A stretch of 35,964 bases of DNA, from the IMG/VR virus record IMGVR_UViG_3300035216_000982, positions 1 through 35,964 of that record; one strand, 5' to 3'. The notes under the pieces were generated by a model, which saw nothing but the letters and a program-made list of their open reading frames with translations, searched no databases and was not told the origin of the DNA. Source of the DNA: a virus. Within the stretch, counting starts at the first letter, position 1; the number at the start of each line of letters is the position of its first letter. Positions 1 through 4,778 of this stretch are shown one piece after another. Position numbers and translations under genes: made by a program.

Positions 1-1
1 G

Positions 2-415
2 ATTAAAGTCCCATGTACTAAAGAAGGTCTATTCGCCTGCAAGGTCCTTTCTGAGCAGGGGCACCGAGTCAATGTGACTCTTATCTTTAGTGCCGCTCAG
101 GCCATACTCTCAGCAAAAGCAGGAGCTACATACGTATCGCCGTTTATCGGCAGGTGCGATGATAACTCTGTTGCAGGCACTGAAGTCGTTAGGTCTATCT
201 CTGGTGTATATTGCCAACAAGGAGTTAGGACTAGAGTGTTAGCAGCATCTATTAGAGACGTGTATAAAGTAACTAGGGCTTTCTATAACGGAGCGCACAT
301 TGTTACTATGCCGCCAGGAGTATTTGAAAAGATGTATAACCACGTGCTGACAGACTCAGGACTTGCCCAGTTTGATAAAGACTGGGATGAAGTAAGAACT
401 CTTTTAAAGGCGTAG
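2..415 (+). CDS. talC: Transaldolase TalC (5'-truncated by window edge)
   Basis: This is the C-terminal part (137 residues) of a small transaldolase of the TalC/fructose-6-phosphate aldolase family; the gene enters open from the left edge. The first visible residues (IKVPC) contain the lysine that in this family forms the Schiff base with the substrate. They are followed by the transaldolase-type NVTLIFS strand and the AGATYVSPFIGR phosphate-binding segment. TalC transfers a dihydroxyacetone unit in the non-oxidative pentose phosphate pathway. It is a hallmark cyanophage auxiliary gene, thought to push host carbon towards NADPH and ribose for nucleotide synthesis. The cp12 and gnd-like genes nearby serve the same pathway. 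The family is about 215 residues, so roughly a third is missing to the left. The lack of a start reflects the window edge, not a mutation. Confidence 0.93.
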   Translation: MKVPCTKEGLFACKVLSEQGHRVNVTLIFSAAQAILSAKAGATYVSPFIGRCDDNSVAGTEVVRSISGVYCQQGVRTRVLAASIRDVYKVTRAFYNGAHIVTMPPGVFEKMYNHVLTDSGLAQFDKDWDEVRTLLKA

Positions 416-421
416 GCCTTA

Positions 422-493
422 GCTCGAATAGCTCAGCGGTAGAGCACCTCGTTTACACCGAGATTGTCGGGGGTTCGATCCCCTCTTCGAGCA
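422..493 (+). tRNA. tRNA-Val (anticodon UAC)
   Basis: The cloverleaf can be folded by eye. The acceptor stem is GCTCGAA/TTCGAGC with discriminator A at 493, the D stem GCTC/GAGC, and the anticodon loop TTTACAC at 452-458, giving anticodon TAC at 454-456. The T arm has loop TTCGATC and a five-pair stem with one G-U. The anticodon stem CCTCG/CGAGA has a C-A mismatch at its outer pair, where related tRNA-Val genes would have C-G. The 3' CCA is not encoded. It lies 6 bases after talC and was probably co-transcribed with it. Cyanophages often carry a few tRNAs to help decode codons that are rare in the host. Confidence 0.93.
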
Positions 494-495
494 CT

Positions 496-501
496 TATAA
501 T
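496..501 (+). promoter_or_regulatory. Possible -10 box (TATAAT) just after the tRNA
   Basis: TATAAT lies three bases after the tRNA and 10 bases before the ATG at 512. The -35 partner would fall in the T arm of the tRNA gene (TTCGAT, 474-479, 16-base spacer) and is weak. If used, the transcript would be almost leaderless. The other gene starts in this region that follow a TATAAT box support the idea, but on its own the site is weak. Confidence 0.3.
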
Positions 502-511
502 TTACAAAATT

Positions 512-763
512 ATGGACAACGATTGGAGATACTCTAAAGAACGGATGGACCTGAGGGCCCAGTCTCTGTTGCTCTTGGGTAAGATGTTTACGTTAAAGCG
601 CGAAGTCTACGAATTCTGTGACCTCTGGGTCTCTCAAGGGAACAAGAACGTAAACAATATCGCCAAGGAGTTTATAAGATATATAGAGGACGCTGAGGTA
701 CTAAGACAGGATGAGGCGAAAGCACGCGAGAAAAGCAGCAGAAAAGATACTAAAAAGAGCTAA
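512..763 (+). CDS. Hypothetical protein, 83 aa
   Basis: I do not recognise this protein. It is small, charged and probably helical, with a lysine/arginine-rich tail. I chose the ATG at 512 because the longer in-frame start (464) lies inside the tRNA. A central block (RAQSLLLLGKMFT, then EVYEFCDLWV, then AKEFIRYIED) resembles the block in the protein at 2773-3015 (AFAMSSFSRMFT, then EMRRLCQEW, then DVDRYFLEL). The two may be distant paralogues, although identity is low. Its 3' end overlaps the next small gene by 53 bases in another frame. Confidence 0.6.
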   Translation: MDNDWRYSKERMDLRAQSLLLLGKMFTLKREVYEFCDLWVSQGNKNVNNIAKEFIRYIEDAEVLRQDEAKAREKSSRKDTKKS

Positions 764-872
764 AAAACACTCTGACTATTATACGGATGGTGAGATAATG
801 TACGCTAGGCTACTCCTTTCTAGATTAAAGAAAGGAAAAACACAATGTACGAATACAGAATCAAAGAAGTAG
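711..872 (+). CDS. Small basic protein, 53 aa, overlapping both neighbours
   Basis: An ATG at 711 opens a 53-residue frame rich in lysine and arginine (MRRKHARKAAEKILKRAKKH at the N terminus), followed by a YYTDGEIMYARLLL segment. This layout (a basic helix, then Tyr-Thr/Ser-Asp/Glu-Glu and a second helix) looks like a short protein I recall as common in cyanomyoviruses, of unknown function. It overlaps the previous gene by 53 bases and the nuclease by 28. It also fills the otherwise unused space between them, which supports its reality. Function cannot be inferred. Confidence 0.6.
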   Translation: MRRKHARKAAEKILKRAKKHSDYYTDGEIMYARLLLSRLKKGKTQCTNTESKK

Positions 873-1273
873 CTAGAGTAGTTGACGGCGATACAGTAGA
901 CGTAATCCTTGATCTAGGCTTTGGCCTCTATAAAAAAGAACGTTGTAGGATCGCCGGGATTGATACTCCTGAAAAACGTACCAGAGATAAGGACGAGAAG
1001 CTCCTTGGGTTAGACGCGACTGAGTACGCAGAAAATTGGTTTGGTTGTGATCCTAAAGAGCTAGAAGTAAGGACCGAAAAAGACGGGAAGTACGGGCGTA
1101 TGCTGGGCTGGTTCTACAAAGGTGAGGAATGTTTTAACAAGAAGATTGTTGAAGATGGCTTCGCATGGTGTTATGATGGAGGGACTAAAATAGAAAAGGG
1201 TGATGAAGCCTATGATCAGCTAGTGAAACTAAGAGGATACACCTCTTTCTCTGAATACAAAGAGTCTAAGTAA
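845..1273 (+). CDS. Staphylococcal-type thermonuclease (SNase-like)
   Basis: This 142-residue protein covers a complete SNase OB-fold domain. It shows the VVDGDTVDV strand with the calcium-binding aspartates (residues 14-19), RIAGIDTPE with Arg35, Asp40, Thr41 and Glu43, and GKYGRMLG with Arg85 (the second catalytic arginine). All catalytic positions known for the family are therefore present. Such enzymes cut DNA or RNA to oligonucleotides and mononucleotides; in cyanophages they may help degrade the host chromosome. No signal peptide is visible, so it should act in the cytoplasm. The start overlaps the preceding small gene, and cp12 follows after only 2 bases, indicating an operon. Confidence 0.9.
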   Translation: MYEYRIKEVARVVDGDTVDVILDLGFGLYKKERCRIAGIDTPEKRTRDKDEKLLGLDATEYAENWFGCDPKELEVRTEKDGKYGRMLGWFYKGEECFNKKIVEDGFAWCYDGGTKIEKGDEAYDQLVKLRGYTSFSEYKESK

Positions 1274-1275
1274 AC

Positions 1276-1488
1276 ATGAAAAACATCGAAGAACACATCG
1301 CTAAAGATAAAGAGATCCTTGACAATCCTATGACTTCACCTAACCAACGTCGTCACGTTGAGGGAGAACTCGAAGAACTAGAATACTACCATAAGGAGCA
1401 TCCAGAGGACCATCATGATCCTTCTCCGTTGGAGTTATATTGTGAGATGAACCCAGAGACCGACGAGTGTCGGGTATACGAAGATTAA
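1276..1488 (+). CDS. cp12: CP12-like Calvin-cycle regulator
   Basis: This is a short, very acidic protein of 70 residues. Its C terminus, SPLELYCEMNPETDECRVYED, minus the first residue, matches the CP12 C-terminal domain: two cysteines (56 and 65) framing a Pro-Glu/Ala-x-x-Glu loop and the Tyr-Asp/Glu-Asp end. In cyanobacteria CP12 binds GAPDH and phosphoribulokinase in the dark and blocks the Calvin cycle. Phage copies are thought to keep carbon in the pentose phosphate pathway during infection. The N-terminal cysteine pair of plant CP12 is absent, so any regulation would go through the C-terminal (GAPDH-binding) loop. The context with talC and the gnd-like gene fits. A terminator follows the stop. 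Confidence 0.85.
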   Translation: MKNIEEHIAKDKEILDNPMTSPNQRRHVEGELEELEYYHKEHPEDHHDPSPLELYCEMNPETDECRVYED

Positions 1489-1503
1489 AGATTATTTATA
1501 TAG

Positions 1504-1527
1504 GGCTCTAATTTAAAGCCTTTTTTA
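1504..1527 (+). terminator. Rho-independent terminator after cp12
   Basis: GGCT (1504-1507) pairs with AGCC (1517-1520). There is a C-A mismatch and two further A-T pairs inside, and TTTTTT (1521-1526) follows. The stem is short and the strength moderate. It lies 15 bases after the cp12 stop and would separate the talC-cp12 unit from the membrane-protein gene. Confidence 0.55.
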
Positions 1528-1545
1528 TTATGTAGAGGAGACTAT

Positions 1546-2136
1546 ATGGTAGAAAGTAACGATAAAAATAAGACACCCTTGCTCAAATGGTTTGCCCTAG
1601 GGGTGGGAACATTGATTGGTGTGGCCCACATCGGCGCTTTAGGTTACTTACTAAAAACTGAGCCATCAATGCCAATAATCAATATCCCTAAAGGTGATTA
1701 TTCATCTTACAAAATTAAAGCAGGAAAGGATGGATATGAAATTGAGTATCGTGCAAATGATCCTGCCATCTTAGAATCACAAAGATCATTATCTTCTGAT
1801 AGTACTAAGAAAGGATTCTTTGGTGGTGGCAGTCAGAGTCGTCGTGAATGGAGAACTGATCAATTCACAATGGACGGCGCTAGGAATCTAGGAGGTGCCA
1901 TATTAGATGGCGAGGGAAAGTCGAATGCAAAAAGCGCAGAGTGTATAGCGGCGGACGCTGGAGCACGGTCACAAGGTGCGATGGCAGGTAGTGCTATTGC
2001 TGCTGGTGTCGTTGTTCCGGCAGTTGCTAGCATCCCATATGTGGGTTGGTTGGCAGGTGGATGGGCACTGCTCCTAGGACAGAAGGCAGGGTCAACGCTA
2101 GGTTCACAAGTTGGTAGTGTATTTAATGACTGTTGA
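1546..2136 (+). CDS. Conserved cyanophage membrane-associated protein, 196 aa
   Basis: The N terminus has one clear membrane segment (residues about 14-37, WFALGVGTLIGVAHIGALGY). Then comes a soluble part with a strand-rich KDGYEIEYRANDP region and a glycine/serine-rich stretch. A C-terminal alanine/glycine-rich hydrophobic region (about 142-182) could form a second hairpin in the membrane. It ends in cysteine. I recall similar proteins as widely conserved hypothetical genes in cyanomyoviruses; no function is known to me. A strong ribosome site (GAGGAG) precedes the ATG. Confidence 0.75.
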   Translation: MVESNDKNKTPLLKWFALGVGTLIGVAHIGALGYLLKTEPSMPIINIPKGDYSSYKIKAGKDGYEIEYRANDPAILESQRSLSSDSTKKGFFGGGSQSRREWRTDQFTMDGARNLGGAILDGEGKSNAKSAECIAADAGARSQGAMAGSAIAAGVVVPAVASIPYVGWLAGGWALLLGQKAGSTLGSQVGSVFNDC

Positions 2137-2190
2137 TTGTGATGATATAGAAAAATAACCTACCTTATTTCCCCAAAACTAGAGGAAAGT

Positions 2191-2199
2191 TGTTATAAT
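2191..2199 (+). promoter_or_regulatory. Extended -10 promoter (TGTTATAAT) before the gnd-like gene
   Basis: TG-T-TATAAT is a full extended -10 element for a sigma-70-type factor, and no good -35 is seen at the usual distance. The 12 bases after the box (GGTAAAAGTTAC) match, at 10 of 12 positions, those after the -10 box of the DNA polymerase promoter at 4753-4758. The start codon is 24 bases after the box, with GGAG in between as the ribosome site. Confidence 0.6.
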
Positions 2200-2223
2200 G
2201 GTAAAAGTTACGGAGTGTATCTA

Positions 2224-2694
2224 ATGAAAGTCGGCATTATTGGCCTTGGGAGAATAGGCGAGGGGATGAGCCGCCGCATGATAAAAGAAGGCATTGAAGT
2301 TTGGGGTTATAGTAGTACTAATTACGAGAGTGCATGTGGGCAATATGAAGCAGGATATATTAGCGGATGTGTAACTTCACTAGAGTATCTTGTTCAGGCA
2401 GTTAAATCTGATAGTAAAACGTTTACTAGTGCCGGAAGAGTTCCTGGTATATTTCAGATTACACTCCCAGAAGTAAAGGTAGAAGACACACTTGATGAGT
2501 TACTACCATTACTTGAGGAGAGTGATATAATTATTGATCACAGTACTACAGACATAGGAAAATGTCAGGAACTAGAACTGTACTGTTCTAAGTTAGGTAT
2601 CTTATATATTTTCTCTGGGGTATATGGAGCACATGTTGCTATTGATGCTTGTTCTAAAATTTTTCAATCATTATCACCTGGTAATATTAAATGA
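2224..2694 (+). CDS. Truncated 6-phosphogluconate dehydrogenase-like protein
   Basis: The protein (156 residues from the ATG at 2224, behind a GGAG ribosome site) is an NAD(P)-binding Rossmann domain starting KVGIIGLGRIGEGMSRRM. It follows cyanophage 6-phosphogluconate dehydrogenase (gnd) through the YISGCVTS, RVPGIFQ and LLPLLEESDIIIDHS regions. It then stops: the whole C-terminal catalytic domain with the Lys and Asn of the KMVHNGIEY-type motif is missing. The substrate-binding Gly-Asn-Ser is replaced by Ser-Thr-Thr. The end reads GVYG then directly to a region resembling the later ...CxxIFxxLSPG, suggesting an internal deletion. It is either a decayed gnd or a repurposed cofactor-binding domain. 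The IDHSTT motif also recalls beta-hydroxyacid dehydrogenases, an alternative origin. Confidence 0.72.
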   Translation: MKVGIIGLGRIGEGMSRRMIKEGIEVWGYSSTNYESACGQYEAGYISGCVTSLEYLVQAVKSDSKTFTSAGRVPGIFQITLPEVKVEDTLDELLPLLEESDIIIDHSTTDIGKCQELELYCSKLGILYIFSGVYGAHVAIDACSKIFQSLSPGNIK

Positions 2695-2822
2695 CTTTAG
2701 CGCATGTCCTACTTTTCGGATCACTACCGTTTCTATGTGCCACCATTTATTTCGGGTGCAGAAGAGGTGAGAATGTCTATTACGAAAGTGACAAATATGA
2801 CGGAAATGGAACAGCGCATTAA
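2691..2822 (+). CDS. Small membrane protein, 43 aa
   Basis: The ATG at 2691 overlaps the stop of the gnd-like gene (ATGA), a coupled start. The frame encodes a hydrophobic segment (VLLFGSLPFLCATIYFG), then a positive RR and a polar tail ending YYESDKYDGNGTAH. I recall this tail as typical of a short conserved cyanophage protein of unknown function. A single-pass inner-membrane protein with the tail in the cytoplasm is likely from the charge pattern. The 5' end of the next gene overlaps it in another frame. Confidence 0.6.
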   Translation: MTLAHVLLFGSLPFLCATIYFGCRRGENVYYESDKYDGNGTAH

Positions 2823-3015
2823 GATGAGACATGCTTTTGCTATGTCTTCATTCAGCCGGATGTTTACACCAAATAGGATAACACACGAGATGAGACGACT
2901 TTGCCAAGAATGGTCCAAAGTTGAAGAACAACCTCCTGCTAAAGACTTATATGATGTCGATCGTTACTTCTTAGAACTTTGGAAAAATAGAAATGAACCT
3001 AAAGAAAAAAATTAA
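2773..3015 (+). CDS. Hypothetical protein, 80 aa
   Basis: I do not recognise this family. I chose the ATG at 2773 because GAGGTGA, a full match to the end of 16S rRNA, lies just before it. A longer start at 2704 exists but has no ribosome site and would lie almost entirely over the 43-aa membrane gene. The helical block FSRMFT...EMRRLCQEW...YFLELWK resembles the 83-aa protein at 512-763, so the two may be paralogues. The end overlaps the next small gene by 23 bases. Confidence 0.55.
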   Translation: MSITKVTNMTEMEQRIKMRHAFAMSSFSRMFTPNRITHEMRRLCQEWSKVEEQPPAKDLYDVDRYFLELWKNRNEPKEKN

Positions 3016-3151
3016 AGCATTAGAAAGCGAGAACATTAGGCTAAAGCTAGAGATCCTAAAACTAAAATTAGACCTTAATAACTCATCCAGTGGCTGGAAA
3101 CATCCAAGATCCTGCCTTCATAACTCTGATCCATGGGAATATTTTAAGTAA
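2993..3151 (+). CDS. Small coiled-coil protein, 52 aa
   Basis: An ATG at 2993 opens a 52-residue frame. The first half is a strongly heptad-like lysine/leucine/isoleucine helix (KKIKALESENIRLKLEILKL), so a short coiled coil is expected. The second half is polar and ends DPWEYFK. It overlaps the previous gene by 23 bases, and the following tiny membrane gene starts at the base after its stop. Function unknown. Confidence 0.5.
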   Translation: MNLKKKIKALESENIRLKLEILKLKLDLNNSSSGWKHPRSCLHNSDPWEYFK

Positions 3152-3238
3152 ATGAATCACATCACTATCGCCTCTTTAGCAATATTCTGTTCTATTGGGA
3201 TATTTGTCTATTGGGGTATAACAAGTGCATTTTCCTGA
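3152..3238 (+). CDS. Tiny single-pass membrane peptide, 28 aa
   Basis: The ATG follows the previous stop directly. The peptide is nearly all membrane helix (ITIASLAIFCSIGIFVYWG) with short polar ends. Its size recalls small photosystem or cytochrome b6f subunits, but I see no diagnostic sequence and do not assign it. It is short, so chance cannot be excluded; the exact butt-joint with its neighbour and the hydrophobic design argue for a real gene. Confidence 0.4.
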   Translation: MNHITIASLAIFCSIGIFVYWGITSAFS

Positions 3239-3259
3239 ACTTGTATCAATCTTATCCTA

Positions 3260-3415
3260 ATGAGCTTAAATAAACGATATGGCCCCATGAACCAAGAAGA
3301 ACTTGCTGAGCATAGAGAGCTTAGGAAGCAGCTTAGAGAAAGAATAAAGCAGCTGCGCATGGTTGAGTATATCGACGACGACGAGGAAAATGAACCTATT
3401 ACTACAACCCCTTGA
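3260..3415 (+). CDS. Small charged helical protein, 51 aa
   Basis: The frame from the ATG at 3260 encodes an amphipathic, very charged helix (EELAEHRELRKQLRERIKQL) followed by an acidic stretch (IDDDEENE). An alternative start is the ATG at 3287. Its last 26 bases overlap the next gene. No function is recognised. Confidence 0.5.
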   Translation: MSLNKRYGPMNQEELAEHRELRKQLRERIKQLRMVEYIDDDEENEPITTTP

Positions 3416-3545
3416 GAACCCCAATGACCCCGTGTGGAGCGTTATCATAATGGTAGCAATGAGCGCTGTGGGCGCAACATACGTGATATATTACATACTA
3501 AGAATTGCAGGAAAAGAACTAGACGAGACCCTTGACAAAGATTAA
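3390..3545 (+). CDS. Small single-pass membrane protein, 51 aa
   Basis: I chose the ATG at 3390 because a GAGG ribosome site precedes it; a longer frame begins at 3363. The polar N terminus (LLQPLENPNDPVW) leads into a membrane helix (SVIIMVAMSAVGATYVIYYIL) of about 21 residues, listed here as its start and end (SVIIMVAM to YVIYYIL), and a charged tail. It is the third small membrane gene within 850 bases. Its 3' end carries the TTGACA of a possible promoter for the next gene. Confidence 0.55.
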   Translation: MNLLLQPLENPNDPVWSVIIMVAMSAVGATYVIYYILRIAGKELDETLDKD

Positions 3546-3560
3546 AATATAGATTAAGAT
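3532..3560 (+). promoter_or_regulatory. Possible sigma-70 promoter before the 170-aa gene
   Basis: TTGACA (3532-3537) is a perfect -35 box. Seventeen bases later TAAGAT (3555-3560) is a poor but possible -10. The region is very A/T rich and offers other -10 candidates (TATAGT, 3563-3568) at worse spacing. The start codon of the next gene is at 3584. Confidence 0.4.
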
Positions 3561-3583
3561 TATATAGTATATGTTGTAGTGCT

Positions 3584-4096
3584 ATGAATGTATTTGTACT
3601 AGACAAAGACCCCGTTAAGGCAGCAGAATATCACTGCGACAAGCATGTCAACAAGATGATTGTTGAGCATCTTCAGATGATGAGCATTGTTGCTGCGATT
3701 AATGACCTTGATCCTGCAAAACGAACTAACGGAGAGTTTTATAAGACCAAGGCGTTTCGCAAGCATCCTTGTACTATTTGGATGAGTCAGTCTTTTGGGA
3801 ATTGGGCTTTTGCTTACCATTTAACAGAAGCGCTATGCTCTGAATTTGAAAAACGATTTGGACATCCCCATGGAGGCAAAGACAGTCTCAAGTCTTTACT
3901 TAGGACACGTATTGCTTTGTCTAAGAAACTGCCCCATGATATGACAGAATTTGCTCAGGCTATGCCAGATGAGTGTAAGATGGAAGGCGATGCTGTAGCG
4001 GCCTATCGTAAATATTACTGTATGCACAAACATGATTTTGCCACTTGGAAAACCGAAGTCCCACATTGGTGGGCACCTATTATTACCGAGAAATAG
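3584..4096 (+). CDS. Conserved viral protein of unknown function, 170 aa
   Basis: The N terminus MNVFVLDKDPVKAAEYHCDK, then HVNKMIVEHLQMM, is the signature of a small protein family that I recall from many phages and large DNA viruses. It has conserved Asp, His, Cys and Lys residues near the start, and later Trp-Met and a C-terminal W-K-T-x-x-P-H-W-W segment. Family members are sometimes labelled pyrimidine-dimer glycosylase-like; I cannot confirm that and give no function. The conserved His/Cys/Lys cluster would fit a catalytic site. The next gene starts 65 bases before its stop. Confidence 0.75.
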   Translation: MNVFVLDKDPVKAAEYHCDKHVNKMIVEHLQMMSIVAAINDLDPAKRTNGEFYKTKAFRKHPCTIWMSQSFGNWAFAYHLTEALCSEFEKRFGHPHGGKDSLKSLLRTRIALSKKLPHDMTEFAQAMPDECKMEGDAVAAYRKYYCMHKHDFATWKTEVPHWWAPIITEK

Positions 4097-4733
4097 GCCT
4101 TACTGCATAATTGGCGATCTTCATGGACGAATTGAGACCTTAGAAAAGATAATTGAAAGGTCTCCTGGGTATCATTTTGTTTTAATAGGAGATAGTATCC
4201 ACCACAAACCTTTCTTTAAAAGGACTAGGAAGACTTCGCCAGTTCGTACGCTTCAGTATATAAAAAATAAAGTAGTTAGTAATCAGGCAACGCTAATATT
4301 AGGGAATAACGAGAACTATATACTAGAAAACCTGGTGTCTCCAGAAGAGCAGATACTGAAGAGAGAAGTCAAATATACCTTAAAGTGTCTTAGGGAACTA
4401 GATTTTGATGAGAGGCTAGATATTATCTCGTGGTTGGCTCGTTGTCCTCTCACTGTGACTATAGATTCAGATTCTAAGAGATTTAACTTAGGACACGGCC
4501 TGTTTTACAAGGAAGTAAATAAGCATAATAGAGAAAAGATACTATCTGGCCCCGGCTTCCCTTGGTGGAAAGACAGGCTTGAAGAGTATTGTCCCATAGA
4601 AGAAGATATGTATATCTTTGGCCACTACGGCTATCCGTACATGCGTAAGAACCTACTCATATTAGACGCAACTAACTTCGAAGGTGTTGGCGTCTACTAC
4701 ACAGACCGAGAGGAGTTCTTGATCCACTATTGA
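4032..4733 (+). CDS. Metallophosphoesterase (calcineurin-like, ApaH/PrpE type)
   Basis: The 233-residue protein has the metallophosphoesterase motifs in order: GDLHGR (residues 28-33), GDS (53-55, where a protein phosphatase would have GDxVDRG), GNNE (91-94, in place of the usual GNHE), then LGHG and FGHYG histidine motifs near the C terminus. These bind two metal ions and hydrolyse phosphate esters; ApaH-type relatives act on diadenosine polyphosphates or phosphoproteins. The His-to-Asn change in GNHE removes the usual proton-donor histidine, so activity may be altered. The only good start lies 65 bases inside the previous gene; initiation nearer the GDLHG would need a rare start codon. The stop codon lies inside the -35 box of the DNA polymerase promoter. 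Confidence 0.8.
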   Translation: MILPLGKPKSHIGGHLLLPRNRPYCIIGDLHGRIETLEKIIERSPGYHFVLIGDSIHHKPFFKRTRKTSPVRTLQYIKNKVVSNQATLILGNNENYILENLVSPEEQILKREVKYTLKCLRELDFDERLDIISWLARCPLTVTIDSDSKRFNLGHGLFYKEVNKHNREKILSGPGFPWWKDRLEEYCPIEEDMYIFGHYGYPYMRKNLLILDATNFEGVGVYYTDREEFLIHY

Positions 4734-4758
4734 CAGGAACGTCTTCTTGGTATATAAT
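4730..4758 (+). promoter_or_regulatory. Perfect sigma-70 promoter for the DNA polymerase gene
   Basis: TTGACA (4730-4735), a 17-base spacer and TATAAT (4753-4758) match the consensus at all 12 positions. Transcription should start near 4765, leaving a leader of about 14 bases before the ATG at 4779. There is no recognisable ribosome site in it, so translation would be near-leaderless. The host RNA polymerase with its main sigma factor should read it early in infection. Confidence 0.85.
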
Positions 4759-4778
4759 AGTAAAAGCTACTCTTGTCT

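Noticed and set aside
422-493. tRNA-Val as a phage integration site
   Set aside because: No integrase, no repeated tRNA end and no other sign of lysogeny in the window. Cyanophages carry tRNAs for translation.
2704-3015. Longer 103-aa version of the 80-aa gene
   Set aside because: The extra part has no ribosome site and overlaps a convincing 43-aa membrane gene, while the ATG at 2773 has a near-perfect one.
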